DNA of 64,000 bases from Porcincola sp945869225 (GCF_052118625.1 NZ_JBQKGW010000003.1:124001-188000); one strand, 5' to 3'; positions 36,443 to 45,553 are shown, numbered from the stretch's first letter. Notes: generated from the letters alone by a model not told the origin. Program-made: numbers and translations.

Positions 36443-37393
36443 ATGAAAAGCCTGATGGAGTTTCTGAGGCAGGAGGGAGTCAGCAGCCTGCTGCTGGACC
36501 GCGTAGCCGAATACAGAAAGAGATATAACACCATGGAGATTCCGGCGGAAACCAGCCGACGGATTCCGCAGACGAAGATCCGCTATTACGGAACGGGCGT
36601 CTGGGAGAAGGCGGTCGCCGCGCTCCTGAGTGGTGAAAACCTGCTGCTGGCCGGGCCGAAGGCAACAGGGAAGAATGTCCTTGCCGAGAACCTGGCCGAG
36701 CTGTTCGGCCGCCCGCTCTGGGACGTCAGCTTTCATGTCAACGTAGACGCCTCCTATCTGATCGGAACCGACACCTACGATGGCAGCAGGGTGACATTTC
36801 GCCCTGGTCCGATTTACAATTGTGCGGTTTATGGCGGCTTTGGTGTGCTCGATGAGATCAACATGGCGAGAAATGAAGCGCTGGCGGTTCTTCACGCCAC
36901 GCTCGATTTCCGCCACGTGATCGATGTGGCAGGGTACGACCGGATTTCCGTGAGCCCGGCTGCCCGGTTTATCGGAACCATGAACTACGGCTACGCAGGG
37001 ACGAGAGATCTGAATGAGGCGCTTTGTTCACGCTTCGCGGTTCTGGATATGCCGCTGATTGCGGAACCGGATCTGGAACGGCTGCTGAAGGATGTTTTCC
37101 CGGCGATCAAGCCGAAGATCTGCCAGCAGTTCGTCTATCTGTTCTATGAGATTGAGAAGAAGGCGCAGGCGGCGGAGATTTCCGAGCGGGCGCTGGACCT
37201 GAGAGGACTGATCGACGCAATCCGGCTGGTGGAAAAGGGAATCAGTTCAGGCGACGCACTGGAGATGTGCATTGTCAACAAGACCTTCGACGCGTATGAG
37301 CGCAGGCTTGTGATGGATGTCATCAAAAGCAGGATTCCGACCGATCTGAAGCGGGAGGATGTGTTCGAACAGACGGCAGGACAGGGAGAATGA
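36443..37393 (+). CDS. MoxR/NorQ-type AAA+ ATPase
   Basis: A 316-residue ATPase: a Walker A-like GPKATGKN near 72-79 (Asn in place of the usual Thr/Ser), Walker B GVLDEINMAR near 134-143, sensor FIGTMNYGYAGTRDLNEALCSRF with the arginine finger. MoxR ATPases act as chaperones that insert metals or activate complexes together with a VWA protein, as in NorQ/NorD and CbbQ/CbbO. The next gene encodes a VWA protein starting three bases after its stop, which fits this pairing. AAAGGAG sits 13 bases before the ATG. The Asn in the P-loop may be a family feature. The target complex is unknown. Confidence 0.85.
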   Translation: MKSLMEFLRQEGVSSLLLDRVAEYRKRYNTMEIPAETSRRIPQTKIRYYGTGVWEKAVAALLSGENLLLAGPKATGKNVLAENLAELFGRPLWDVSFHVNVDASYLIGTDTYDGSRVTFRPGPIYNCAVYGGFGVLDEINMARNEALAVLHATLDFRHVIDVAGYDRISVSPAARFIGTMNYGYAGTRDLNEALCSRFAVLDMPLIAEPDLERLLKDVFPAIKPKICQQFVYLFYEIEKKAQAAEISERALDLRGLIDAIRLVEKGISSGDALEMCIVNKTFDAYERRLVMDVIKSRIPTDLKREDVFEQTAGQGE

Positions 37394-37396
37394 GCA

Positions 37397-39211
37397 GTGA
37401 TCAGACAGCACTATACGGGGAGCAGCCGCCGTGCGGTTAACGTCATATGGAACGCCGCCGGGAGGTACGACTTCGATCCGCCGTTTCTGGCCTTTTTTCC
37501 AAATGGAGACACGGACGATTACTTCAATCTGGTGATCGGCCTTGCGGCAAAATGGCTGGATCTCGACCGGCTGAACACTTTTTTTGACGGGCTGGGGCTT
37601 TCAAACACGGCGCAGGAGGCATCAGCGGTTCTGTGGCTTGGGATTGAAAACTGCGTCTATCAGAAGGAGCTCCCGGACCGCCCCATCCTGACGCAGCTTC
37701 GAAGAGAACGGGCAGAAGCCTTTTACGTATACAGTTCGGGACTGTCAAGGCAGCAGATGATGCTCCAGAGCATGAAGGTGTTCGACCAGGAGCAGGCCAG
37801 ATGGGCAGGCGTGCTCGGCAGGAAGGCGGTGCTTTCTCCGGCTGCCTCAAAGCTGGCGAAGGAACTGTCGTTTTCGGGAGATCTCGATACAGACGGCGTC
37901 ATCAGGGAAATGGCCAGGATCTGCGAGGAACGGTTTCGGCTCAGGTCCGGACATGGAACGGAGCCGTCCTACAGGAAAATCACGGTCAGAGGGCTTGCAG
38001 ATGCATTTGCAAGGCGGTTCATGAGAAGAGAGCTCCGGAGCGCGGACCTTCTGATTCTGAGGAAGGGATCCGGAAATGGAGACCAGAAGGGCAGCGTCCA
38101 GTTGGGACACCGGATCGGACAGGCGCATACGTCTGGCAGCACGGAGAAGGATCAGGTTTATATCCGGGACTGCTTCGGGCCCTGCCTGTATTCAGACCGG
38201 GAGATGCATATTCTTGAAAATGCGCTCTGCACAGGGACAGATGCCGCCTGCAGACTGTGGATTGCGGATGGCAGCGGTTCCAGGTATGGGGGCGCTGCTT
38301 CAGCAGAAGAGCCAGTCACAAATCATTCTGTGAGGGAGGCAGGTGCAGCGCAGAACCAGGCAAAGCTTCTTCAGCAGGATCAGGAGAATCAGCGGCTCCG
38401 GAATGTCCGGTTTTATCAGGCGCATATCTTCCGGATTCAGGAAAACATCCGCGATCTGACGGCACAGACGGATACGATCTTTGCATCCTATATGCATGAT
38501 CTGCCGAAGCGGTCGAGACGGGGAAGAATTGATGCGGAAAAAGCCTGGAGACTTCCGGTTCTGTCGGACCCGGATGTATTCTGGTCGGATTCGGATATCA
38601 CGGAGTTCTCCGTGACCGTCGATCTGCTGCTTGACGCCTCCCAGTCCCGGATGAACAACCAGGAAATGATCGCATCCCAGGCATATATTATCGCAAAGAG
38701 CTTTGAGAGCTGCGGCATCCCGGTCCGGGTCAGTGCATTTCGCTCGCTGCGCGGCTACACAGTCCTGCAGCGGCTGAAGCCGTACAGGGATAAAAAGTGC
38801 GAGGGGATTTTCCGGTATTATGCCGGGGGCTGGAACAGGGATGGTCTGTGCCTGAAGACGATGGATTATCTGATGAAGGATGAGCAGGAGACGATGGCTT
38901 CCCAGCGCATTCTGCTGGTGCTCACGGATGCCAGCCCGAATGATTCCATGCAGGTTCCGCCTGATGAGAACCATCTGCTTGCCAGAGAATATGAGGGGGA
39001 TCTGGCGGTTCAGGACGCTGCGGCTGCTGTCCGGCAGCTGCAGCGGGACGGAATCCGGACAGCAGCGATTTTCTTCGGGGCGGCTGCCCATCTTGACAAT
39101 GTCCACCAGATCTACGGACAGAATTATGTCCGGATCCGCAGCCTGAGCCAGTTCTCGGACGCCGTCGGCGCCCTGCTCAAGAGGGCGCTGGAGGACAGAG
39201 GGGGCGCCTGA
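37397..39211 (+). CDS. VWA-domain protein (NorD-like)
   Basis: A 604-residue protein whose C-terminal ~200 residues form a von Willebrand factor A domain with the MIDAS motif DASQSR at about 412-417 and later a GGWNRDG and LVLTDASPND. It is preceded by a helical region of about 400 residues with a low-complexity middle. NorD/CoxE-like VWA proteins work with a MoxR ATPase, as encoded immediately upstream. A GTG start follows three bases after the MoxR stop. The MIDAS DxSxS residues are intact. The client of this pair is unknown because no nitric oxide reductase, RuBisCO or molybdo-enzyme gene lies nearby. Confidence 0.85.
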   Translation: MIRQHYTGSSRRAVNVIWNAAGRYDFDPPFLAFFPNGDTDDYFNLVIGLAAKWLDLDRLNTFFDGLGLSNTAQEASAVLWLGIENCVYQKELPDRPILTQLRRERAEAFYVYSSGLSRQQMMLQSMKVFDQEQARWAGVLGRKAVLSPAASKLAKELSFSGDLDTDGVIREMARICEERFRLRSGHGTEPSYRKITVRGLADAFARRFMRRELRSADLLILRKGSGNGDQKGSVQLGHRIGQAHTSGSTEKDQVYIRDCFGPCLYSDREMHILENALCTGTDAACRLWIADGSGSRYGGAASAEEPVTNHSVREAGAAQNQAKLLQQDQENQRLRNVRFYQAHIFRIQENIRDLTAQTDTIFASYMHDLPKRSRRGRIDAEKAWRLPVLSDPDVFWSDSDITEFSVTVDLLLDASQSRMNNQEMIASQAYIIAKSFESCGIPVRVSAFRSLRGYTVLQRLKPYRDKKCEGIFRYYAGGWNRDGLCLKTMDYLMKDEQETMASQRILLVLTDASPNDSMQVPPDENHLLAREYEGDLAVQDAAAAVRQLQRDGIRTAAIFFGAAAHLDNVHQIYGQNYVRIRSLSQFSDAVGALLKRALEDRGGA

Positions 39212-39264
39212 ATGAACCAGGCCAGTGTCTGAACCGGACCGGGGCAGGGCCGCCAGGCGGCAGC

Positions 39265-39600
39265 TCAGCGGTTTAATTCAGGATATTTCTTCGGGGCGTC
39301 CTCCATCATCTGGTCAACGGTCAGGACTTCGGTGACGAGTCCGGCCGCGCGGATGACGTCGAGCGCATGCTCCTTCTCGGACAGCGGGACATTGACGTAG
39401 TAGACATCCCGGTCGATCCGGCCCTTTGGTCCCAGGTTCCGGATGTCGAGACCGGCGTATCCGGCCTGTACGATGTTTTCCATCTGGTAGTGACCGGTTC
39501 TGCAGCGGATCCCCGCCTCCCTGAGTGCGGTTTTGATCTTCTCGCAGGTTTCCTTATCTCTCTTCCTGAATACAGGAATCTTCTTTTCAAACAGACTCAT
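39265..39600 (-). CDS. Hypothetical protein (111 residues)
   Basis: An open frame starting MSLFEKKIPVFRKRD with a strong AAAGGAG ten bases before the ATG. The product has alternating strand/helix segments, including LREAGIRCRTGHYQ and DRDVYYVNVPLSEKE, suggesting a small alpha/beta fold with a cysteine. I recall similar short proteins of a signal-transducing (DUF2007-like) type, but cannot place it. Its ribosome site makes it probably real. Confidence 0.55.
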   Translation of the reverse strand: MSLFEKKIPVFRKRDKETCEKIKTALREAGIRCRTGHYQMENIVQAGYAGLDIRNLGPKGRIDRDVYYVNVPLSEKEHALDVIRAAGLVTEVLTVDQMMEDAPKKYPELNR

Positions 39601-39833
39601 GTGATGGTTTTCTCCTTTCGTTCAGATGTCCGGACTTGTGCGCGAAGCGGCTGTATGTCCAAGGGATCCGGATGGATGCCAGCCTGCATCGTGACCGGTC
39701 CGTCGTGGCTGCATGTCCATCTGCCTGAGGCGCCTGGATGGACACCGGCACCTGACTGCCGGACGACTTGTCAGGATACGGGGACATCTGTTCTGAGTGT
39801 AGCACATTCGGAGCGCTGTATGACGGGAATCTG

Positions 39834-39842
39834 TGCTATCAT
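39834..39842 (+). promoter_or_regulatory. Extended -10 promoter for the methyltransferase gene
   Basis: TGCTATCAT is a five-of-six -10 with TGC extension. It lies about 115 bases upstream of the ATG, in the 39601-39955 divergent gap, which otherwise shows no gene. Confidence 0.4.
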
Positions 39843-39955
39843 CAGGATCACAGACTTGTGATGGAAAAATGACCTGAAATGATAAAAGTTGGTTTGAGAC
39901 CACAAGAATAACAGTGTACCTTGCCCGTGCGGCACAGTGATGATGTGAGACACGT

Positions 39956-41851
39956 ATGAGTATATCCAACCTTCCTTCCGTCTACCTGAATGAGATGAAA
40001 AAGATACTTGGCAGTGAGTACGAGGCCTTTCTGGACTCGTACAGTCGTCCCTGCCGCAAGGCGCTTCGAATCAATACGCTGAAGCTGGATGTCAGGGATG
40101 CAGCAGCATTTGCCGGGGAATTCGGGAAGAAGACCGGATTCCATCTGACACCGGTCCCGTGGACACAGAATGGATTTTATTATGAAGAGGAAGACCAGCC
40201 TTCCCGCCATTCTTTCTACAGTGCGGGACTTTACTATCTGCAGGAGGCCAGCGCGATGGCGCCGGCGCAGATCCTGCCGGTCAGTCCGGGGGAGGCCGTG
40301 CTGGATCTCTGTGCGGCACCGGGAGGAAAGGCAACCGAGCTGGGAGCACGCCTTCAGGGGCGGGGTTTTCTGGTGGCAAATGAGATCTCAGCGCCCCGCG
40401 CACGCGTTCTGATGAAGAATCTGGAGCTGTTCGGCATCCCGAATGCCTGTGTGACAAACACGGAACCGGCCCGGCTTCTGGAGCGCTATCCGGCCTTCTT
40501 TGACCGGATCCTGGTCGATGCGCCGTGCTCGGGGGAGGGCATGTTCCGGAAGGACACGGCTGCCGCCCAGGCATGGTATCCCGAGAAGGTGCAGGAGTGC
40601 GCCCGCATGCAGCGGGAAATTGTCACATGTGCGGCAGATATGCTCAGGCCGGGCGGCATGATGCTGTATTCGACCTGTACATTCGCGCCGCAGGAAAACG
40701 AACTGACCATCCTGCATCTTTTGAAAGAGCGTCCGGAGATGGAGCTGATGGAGATTCCGTACGACGCTTTCCGACAGTATTTTTCTGAGGGAATGAGTCT
40801 GGAGCAGCTTATCCGGCTCGGGTATCTGGATAAAGAGACGGCGGGAGAGCTGAATGCAGACCTCACGCAAACCTGCAGGCTCTGGCCGCATAAAATCGAG
40901 GGAGAGGGGCATTTCTGTGCCCTTTTGAGGAAGCGAAAGGCCGGGGAGACACAAAAGGAGCAGCCCGGAGAAGCAGCCTGGGAAGCGGATGAGACGCATG
41001 GAGTCGGCAGAGCAGGAAAGACAGACAGGACGTATGGAACAGGCAGAACGGAGAAACGCACAGGGGCGGAACAGTCAGGCAGCCTGAGAAAAACGGACAG
41101 GACATATCGAGCGGACAGATCAGGAAAGACGGACGGGACATATCGGGCGGGCAGGCCGGGGAAGGCTGGCAGGAGAGGCGGCGCAGGGAACATGTCCCGG
41201 GCAGCGGGGCCGGAGAAACTCCAGACAAACGAAATGCAGATGATTCAGGACTTTGTTGCCGGTTATCTGCAGCAGCCGCAGCCTGCCACAGCAGCGGAGA
41301 CAGAGACGGGAAACATCTGCTGCAGTCAGGGTGATATGACGCTTCGGGCGGAAGACAAGGCTGCTGCCAGGACGGCTGAGGACAGACTCGCCGTGCTGCT
41401 CCGGGAGGAACTGCAGAAAGGCAGGCTGGAGGTGCATGACGGCCAGGTGTACCTGATGCCTGCGGGCGTGGAGAGGGTGCCCGGAATCCCGACTCTGCGG
41501 GCAGGTCTGTATCTTGGAGAGTTGAAGAAAAACCGCTTCGAGCCAGCCCAGGAGCTCGCCATGATGCTGCCGGCGGCGCCATTTCCGAGTGGGGGATTGC
41601 AGACAGGCGCAGCACAACCATTGCCTGTGGCGGAAGATGTGAAGGAAGATGTTGAAGAACGCTATGTCTGCCTCGATCCGGCGGACGACAGGCTCGAACG
41701 TTATCTCCACGGAGAGACAATTCCTGTCCGGCAGGCCGGCCAAAACGGCTGGAAACTGCTGTGCGCCGGACGGTATCCGATCGGCTGGGGCAAGCTCGTA
41801 GGCGGCCAGCTGAAGAATAAATACCCGGCAGGCTGGCGGATTCCCGGGTAA
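39956..41851 (+). CDS. rRNA cytosine-C5 methyltransferase (RsmF-like)
   Basis: Methylates a cytosine in rRNA. The 631-residue product has the SAM-binding VLDLCAAPGGKATELG near 115-130, PCSGEGMFRK with catalytic Cys191, and STCTF with the second cysteine Cys241. The C-terminal ~120 residues resemble the PUA-like RNA-binding end of the RsmF type (GRYPIGWGKLVGGQLKNKYP). Between the catalytic and terminal parts is an unusual charged low-complexity insert at about 328-420 with repeated KTDRTY units. That insert explains the large size; relatives are usually about 450-480 residues. No clear ribosome site precedes the ATG. Confidence 0.88.
   Translation: MSISNLPSVYLNEMKKILGSEYEAFLDSYSRPCRKALRINTLKLDVRDAAAFAGEFGKKTGFHLTPVPWTQNGFYYEEEDQPSRHSFYSAGLYYLQEASAMAPAQILPVSPGEAVLDLCAAPGGKATELGARLQGRGFLVANEISAPRARVLMKNLELFGIPNACVTNTEPARLLERYPAFFDRILVDAPCSGEGMFRKDTAAAQAWYPEKVQECARMQREIVTCAADMLRPGGMMLYSTCTFAPQENELTILHLLKERPEMELMEIPYDAFRQYFSEGMSLEQLIRLGYLDKETAGELNADLTQTCRLWPHKIEGEGHFCALLRKRKAGETQKEQPGEAAWEADETHGVGRAGKTDRTYGTGRTEKRTGAEQSGSLRKTDRTYRADRSGKTDGTYRAGRPGKAGRRGGAGNMSRAAGPEKLQTNEMQMIQDFVAGYLQQPQPATAAETETGNICCSQGDMTLRAEDKAAARTAEDRLAVLLREELQKGRLEVHDGQVYLMPAGVERVPGIPTLRAGLYLGELKKNRFEPAQELAMMLPAAPFPSGGLQTGAAQPLPVAEDVKEDVEERYVCLDPADDRLERYLHGETIPVRQAGQNGWKLLCAGRYPIGWGKLVGGQLKNKYPAGWRIPG
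40982..41161 (+). repeat. 36-bp degenerate tandem repeat in the methyltransferase gene
   Basis: Five 36-base units (12 residues) run from about residue 343 to 402. The clearest copies start at 41018, 41090 and 41126, encoding KTDRTY or KTDGTY; others are degenerate. The array keeps frame. Confidence 0.65.
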
Positions 41852-41975
41852 ATGCGATGATTCGGTTCGGAATGCCTTTCTCCCAATACGTATACGTTTT
41901 TTTGGAAGTATAAAGAGTCTTCCTGATGGCATGGATTTGCAGCAGAGGGTTCGCTTGGAAAATTGAAAAAAACAC

Positions 41976-42004
41976 TTGCAATCTCTGAAAGATAGCGGTA
42001 TACT
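41976..42004 (+). promoter_or_regulatory. tRNA-Pro promoter
   Basis: TTGCAA, a 17-base spacer and TATACT, 30 bases before the tRNA 5' end. Both hexamers are one mismatch or so from consensus. Confidence 0.7.
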
Positions 42005-42034
42005 AACGAAGCTTGCTTAAGAAATTGCAGGTAT

Positions 42035-42108
42035 CGATGCGTGGCTCAGTTTGGTAGAGCGCTGCGTTCGGGACGCAGAGGCCGCTGGTTCAAATCCAGT
42101 CGCATCGA
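42035..42108 (+). tRNA. tRNA-Pro (anticodon CGG)
   Basis: Acceptor CGATGCG pairs with CGCATCG, the D arm is GCTC/GAGC around AGTTTGGTA, the anticodon arm is CTGCG-TTCGGGA-CGCAG with anticodon CGG, and the T arm holds TTCAAAT. CCA is not encoded. Confidence 0.95.
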
Positions 42109-42123
42109 CTTCTTGGGAGAGAC

Positions 42124-42162
42124 ACCGGAGAATGACTTTTTAAGTTGTTCTCCGGTTTTTTT
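42124..42162 (+). terminator. Terminator after tRNA-Pro
   Basis: ACCGGAGAA pairs with TTCTCCGGT, and a TTTTTT run follows. Confidence 0.9.
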
Positions 42163-42336
42163 GTTCTCTAAAAGTTTTTGAATGATGGCTCTTTCCATGT
42201 GGGATGCAATTTTTTAAACACAGCACCAGGTACAAAAGTGCCTGTGTCCATGAGCCGCAGTGAAGAGATTAAGGGCAGCTTGACAGAATATTTACCGCTC
42301 TATATGATGAAAACAATAACAAATCAGGGAGGGAGT

Positions 42337-42924
42337 ATGATGGATCGAAGGATGATTATTGGATTGCTTTGTGGGCTGATTGCTGCAACACCGATTACAG
42401 CGCTGGCAGATTCGAAAGATGATCGGATTGCGGAACTGGAATCAGAGGTCGCGGCATTACAGGAAACGGTTGCTGATCTGAGAGAACAGCTGGCTGCCGG
42501 AAAGTCAACAAACCAGGATGAATACAATATTGGAGAACCATGGGTCGTCGAGGGACAGTGGAAGCTGACGGTTGATTCTGTTGAAGAGACGGACGAGAGA
42601 AATGAATACTCTGATTATCATCCGGCAGCCGTTTACATTGTAACCTTTACGTACGAGAATATTGGATATAAGGACCCGGATGGACTTTCAGATGGTTTGT
42701 ATTTTATACTTGATGACAGTATTGTCGATGCCGGAGGAAAGATGGGTTACTCATACCCGGGAGATATCACGATGTATCCTCAGGAAACCCCTGTCGGCGC
42801 AACTTGTGAGGGACAGGTGTGCATTGGCGTGGACAATCCAGGCAGCTTCAAAATCAATGTGGAGCATTATGACGGAAACGATGTTGAACAAAAGGCTACT
42901 TTCAATGTGACAGTTGACCAGTAA
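42337..42924 (+). CDS. Secreted protein with coiled-coil and beta domain
   Basis: About 195 residues with an N-terminal signal peptide (MIIGLLCGLIAATPITALA, cleavage after ALA), a short coiled coil (RIAELESEVAALQETVADLREQL) and a beta-rich C-terminal domain (QWKLTVDSVEE, AAVYIVTFTYENIGY) of the DUF4352/DUF5067-like type. It is a predicted extracellular protein; function unknown. Local base composition is visibly AT-richer than the neighbouring genes, and it sits just after a tRNA gene and its terminator, so it may be recently acquired. AGGGAGGG lies four bases before the ATG; the next ATG is equally possible. Confidence 0.7.
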   Translation: MMDRRMIIGLLCGLIAATPITALADSKDDRIAELESEVAALQETVADLREQLAAGKSTNQDEYNIGEPWVVEGQWKLTVDSVEETDERNEYSDYHPAAVYIVTFTYENIGYKDPDGLSDGLYFILDDSIVDAGGKMGYSYPGDITMYPQETPVGATCEGQVCIGVDNPGSFKINVEHYDGNDVEQKATFNVTVDQ

Positions 42925-42948
42925 CTTCAGCTATCACAGGAAGAAAAG

Positions 42949-42983
42949 AAAGGGGAGAGCGTCTGAGGCGCTTTCCCCTTTTT
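42949..42983. terminator. Bidirectional terminator between convergent genes
   Basis: AAGGGGAGAGCG pairs with CGCTTTCCCCTT around TCTGAGG. T-rich tracts lie on both strands, serving the secreted-protein gene and the ribokinase gene. Confidence 0.8.
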
Positions 42984-43020
42984 CGATGGATCTTATCTGT
43001 TCTGATCCTGTTTTCCCGCG

Positions 43021-43944
43021 TTAACTGTCCTGTGCGTTCAGGAATGCTGTCACTTCCGCTTCAGCCGGAATGGACGGGGCAGCCCCTTTTCTGGAGCAGG
43101 CAATCGACGCGGCAGCGGAGGCGGCCTTCATCGAATCCGGAACAGAGCTGCCATGAAGCAGACAGGCAAGGAAATAGCCTGTGTAGGTATCTCCAGCAGC
43201 AGTTGTATCCGCAACCTGGGTTTTGTACGCAGGCTGGAAGAATGTCCCGTCGCCGCATGCGCAGACAGAGCCGTCCCCGCCCAGCGTCAGGACAACGGTG
43301 GCGTTCGGAAAACGCTCCCGCAGAGCGGCGGCAAGCTCATCGCCCTCTGCTGCCTGGCTTCCCAGAATCTGGCCGGCTTCCACTTCATTGAGAAGGAAGA
43401 TATCGACCTCATCGAGTGGAAGCCGGAGGATCTTTTCATTCATCGGCGACGGGTTCAGGACGATCGTCATTCCAAGCGTGTGCGCTTTCTCCACAATATA
43501 GGGAAGCTGATTGATTTCGTTCTGCAGGACAAGATAATCCCCTGCTGAAAAGTGCTCGAGAACGCTGTCAACCTGCTCCTTCGTGATCAACTGGTTGGTT
43601 CCGCCATACAGCAGGATGCAGTTGTCCCCTTCTTTGTCTCTCTGGATGATCGCATGTCCGGTATGCTCATCCGGGATCACGGTGACATAGTCGGTGTGGA
43701 CACCGGCTTCTTTCATTGTATCCAGGAGAAAAGACCCATCCGGTCCGATGGCGCCTGCATGGTACGTCTCGGCCCCGGCCCTGGCGAGGGCGACAGACTG
43801 GTTGAGCCCCTTTCCGCCGGTGAAGGTCTCGAGCTTCTGGGAAGACAGGGTTTCTCCCTTTGCTACAAAATGATCAACCGAATAGACGTGGTCGATGTTC
43901 AGGGATCCGAAGCAAAGAATTTTGTGATTCATTGTGTCTGACAT
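43021..43944 (-). CDS. rbsK: Ribokinase
   Basis: Phosphorylates ribose to ribose-5-phosphate, which can feed Prs. The 307-residue PfkB-family protein has the N-terminal GSLNIDHVYSVDHF, GGKGLNQSVALARAG near 37-51, and the catalytic DTTAAGDTYTGYF segment near 245-257 with the base Asp. The ATG (43942-43944) follows AGAGAGG at eight bases. No ribose transporter is adjacent, and no pyrimidine-nucleoside gene is visible, so another pentose or nucleoside substrate in the PfkB family is possible. Confidence 0.85.
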   Translation of the reverse strand: MSDTMNHKILCFGSLNIDHVYSVDHFVAKGETLSSQKLETFTGGKGLNQSVALARAGAETYHAGAIGPDGSFLLDTMKEAGVHTDYVTVIPDEHTGHAIIQRDKEGDNCILLYGGTNQLITKEQVDSVLEHFSAGDYLVLQNEINQLPYIVEKAHTLGMTIVLNPSPMNEKILRLPLDEVDIFLLNEVEAGQILGSQAAEGDELAAALRERFPNATVVLTLGGDGSVCACGDGTFFQPAYKTQVADTTAAGDTYTGYFLACLLHGSSVPDSMKAASAAASIACSRKGAAPSIPAEAEVTAFLNAQDS

Positions 43945-44160
43945 CGTACAGACCTCTCTTTCTGCGGCATCGCGCCAAATTACCTTATTCATATCATAAG
44001 CTGGAAAATGTTTCAACAAGATACATCCCGGCCGCTGAAGTCTGTCAGCCGAAGGCCGTCAGTAAAGACCGGTATGACTGGGATTGTACAGGGACTATAC
44101 ACATGCTGCCCCCAAAATGTGATACGATACCGTCTGAATAATCGTTTGAGGAGAATCAGA

Positions 44161-44865
44161 ATGGAAATGGAAAGGAAAGATAAGAAGCACATACCGGTCC
44201 TTCTGGAGCTGTTTTTCCTGTTTGCGGAGATCGGGGCGACAACCTTTGGCGGCGGATACGCCATGCTTCCGATTCTGCAGCGGGAGCTTGTGGAGAAGCG
44301 GCACTGGGCGACGGAAGAGCAGCTGATGGACTATTATGCAATCGGGCAGTGCACACCGGGCATTATCGCGGTCAATACCGCGACCTTCATTGGTAATACG
44401 AAGGCTGGCATGATCGGCGGGATTGTCGCGACGCTTGGTGTCGTATCGCCGTCCGTCATTATCATCACCATCATCTCGATCTTTCTTCAGAATTTCGCGG
44501 ATCTGTCGGTTGTGAAGCATGCATTCAATGGGATCCGTGCGGCCGTCTGTGTTCTGATCATGGATTCTGTGATCAAGCTGGGTAAAAAGTCGATCCGGGA
44601 CCTCTGGGGATGGATTATCTTTCTGTGTGTGCTGATGGTTTCTCTGCTGAGCGGCATCTCGCCGGTTCTTCTCGTTGTGCTCTCTGGTGTGGCGGGTATT
44701 GTTCTGAAGCCGGTGGAAGAGAGACGTGCAGCGAAGACGGCTGACTGGATGAAAGAGGATAGGCCTTCCGGGGAGACGTCGGGAACGGCTGACGATGGTG
44801 AAACATCCGGGATGGAGCCTGAGATGTCCGGCACACTGGATGGAGAGAAGGAGGACAGAGCGTGA
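44161..44865 (+). CDS. Chromate transporter subunit 1 (ChrA half)
   Basis: A 234-residue membrane protein with the ChrA signature FFLFAEIGATTFGGGYAML near 15-33 and GQCTPGIIAVNTATFIG near 61-77. It matches one half of a full chromate transporter, with about six membrane segments and a charged cytoplasmic tail of ~50 residues. The next gene supplies the second half. GAGGAG lies seven bases before the ATG. Confidence 0.9.
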   Translation: MEMERKDKKHIPVLLELFFLFAEIGATTFGGGYAMLPILQRELVEKRHWATEEQLMDYYAIGQCTPGIIAVNTATFIGNTKAGMIGGIVATLGVVSPSVIIITIISIFLQNFADLSVVKHAFNGIRAAVCVLIMDSVIKLGKKSIRDLWGWIIFLCVLMVSLLSGISPVLLVVLSGVAGIVLKPVEERRAAKTADWMKEDRPSGETSGTADDGETSGMEPEMSGTLDGEKEDRA

Positions 44866-45428
44866 TGATTTATCTTCAGCTGTTCTGGGAGTTTTTCAAG
44901 GTCGGTCTCTTCTCCGTCGGGGGCGGGCTCGCGACGCTGCCGTTTCTGTATGATATTTCGGCCAAGACAGGCTGGTTCACGACGGCCGACATCGCAGACA
45001 TGGTTGCCGTCTCTGAATCAACGCCGGGACCTCTGGGGATCAACATGGCGACCTATGTCGGGCATAAGACAGCCGGGATTATAGGCGGAATTGTCGCCAC
45101 CCTCGGGTTGATTGCCCCGGCGATTGTGGTGATCATGATCATTGCCAGGATTCTGACTGCGTTCAAGGAGGCAAAGGTGGTTCAGAGTCTCTTTTATGGG
45201 CTTCGTCCGGCATCGACCGGCCTGATCGCAGCCGCCGGTCTTGGGGTCGCGAAGATCGCCCTGCTCCGAACAGACCTGTTTCACAAGACGGGCTCTGTGC
45301 TGAGCCTCTTCAACTGGAAACTGATCCTTCTGGCAGCGGTGATCTACATCACGCTGGTGAAGTTCCGGAAACATCCGATCCTGTATATCGCGGCTGCCGC
45401 GGCAGCTGGAATCATCTTTCAGCTCTAA
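44865..45428 (+). CDS. Chromate transporter subunit 2 (ChrA half)
   Basis: A 187-residue partner of the upstream gene with FFKVGLFSVGGGLATLPFL near 9-27 and SESTPGPLGINMATYVG near 49-65, again the two ChrA motifs. The overlap with the upstream stop (TGATG) indicates translational coupling. Short-chain ChrA pairs form a heteromeric transporter that exports chromate or related oxyanions in characterised members; the substrate here is not known. Confidence 0.9.
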   Translation: MIYLQLFWEFFKVGLFSVGGGLATLPFLYDISAKTGWFTTADIADMVAVSESTPGPLGINMATYVGHKTAGIIGGIVATLGLIAPAIVVIMIIARILTAFKEAKVVQSLFYGLRPASTGLIAAAGLGVAKIALLRTDLFHKTGSVLSLFNWKLILLAAVIYITLVKFRKHPILYIAAAAAAGIIFQL

Positions 45429-45489
45429 AGTGTTCATCAATCTGAGAACCTTGGGGCCGGTTTCACTCAACAGCCATAGACAAAGTAAA

Positions 45490-45553
45490 GACCGCTCCCT
45501 GATCTGGTGGGAATCTGTACGATTCCGGATCAGGGGCGATCTTTTCTTTTTTT
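45490..45553. terminator. Terminator between chromate transporter and alcohol dehydrogenase genes
   Basis: GCTCCCTGATC pairs with GATCAGGGGC (one wobble) over an inner GGAATC/GATTCC stem, and TCTTTTCTTTTTTT follows on the plus strand. It probably also works in the minus direction. Confidence 0.75.
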
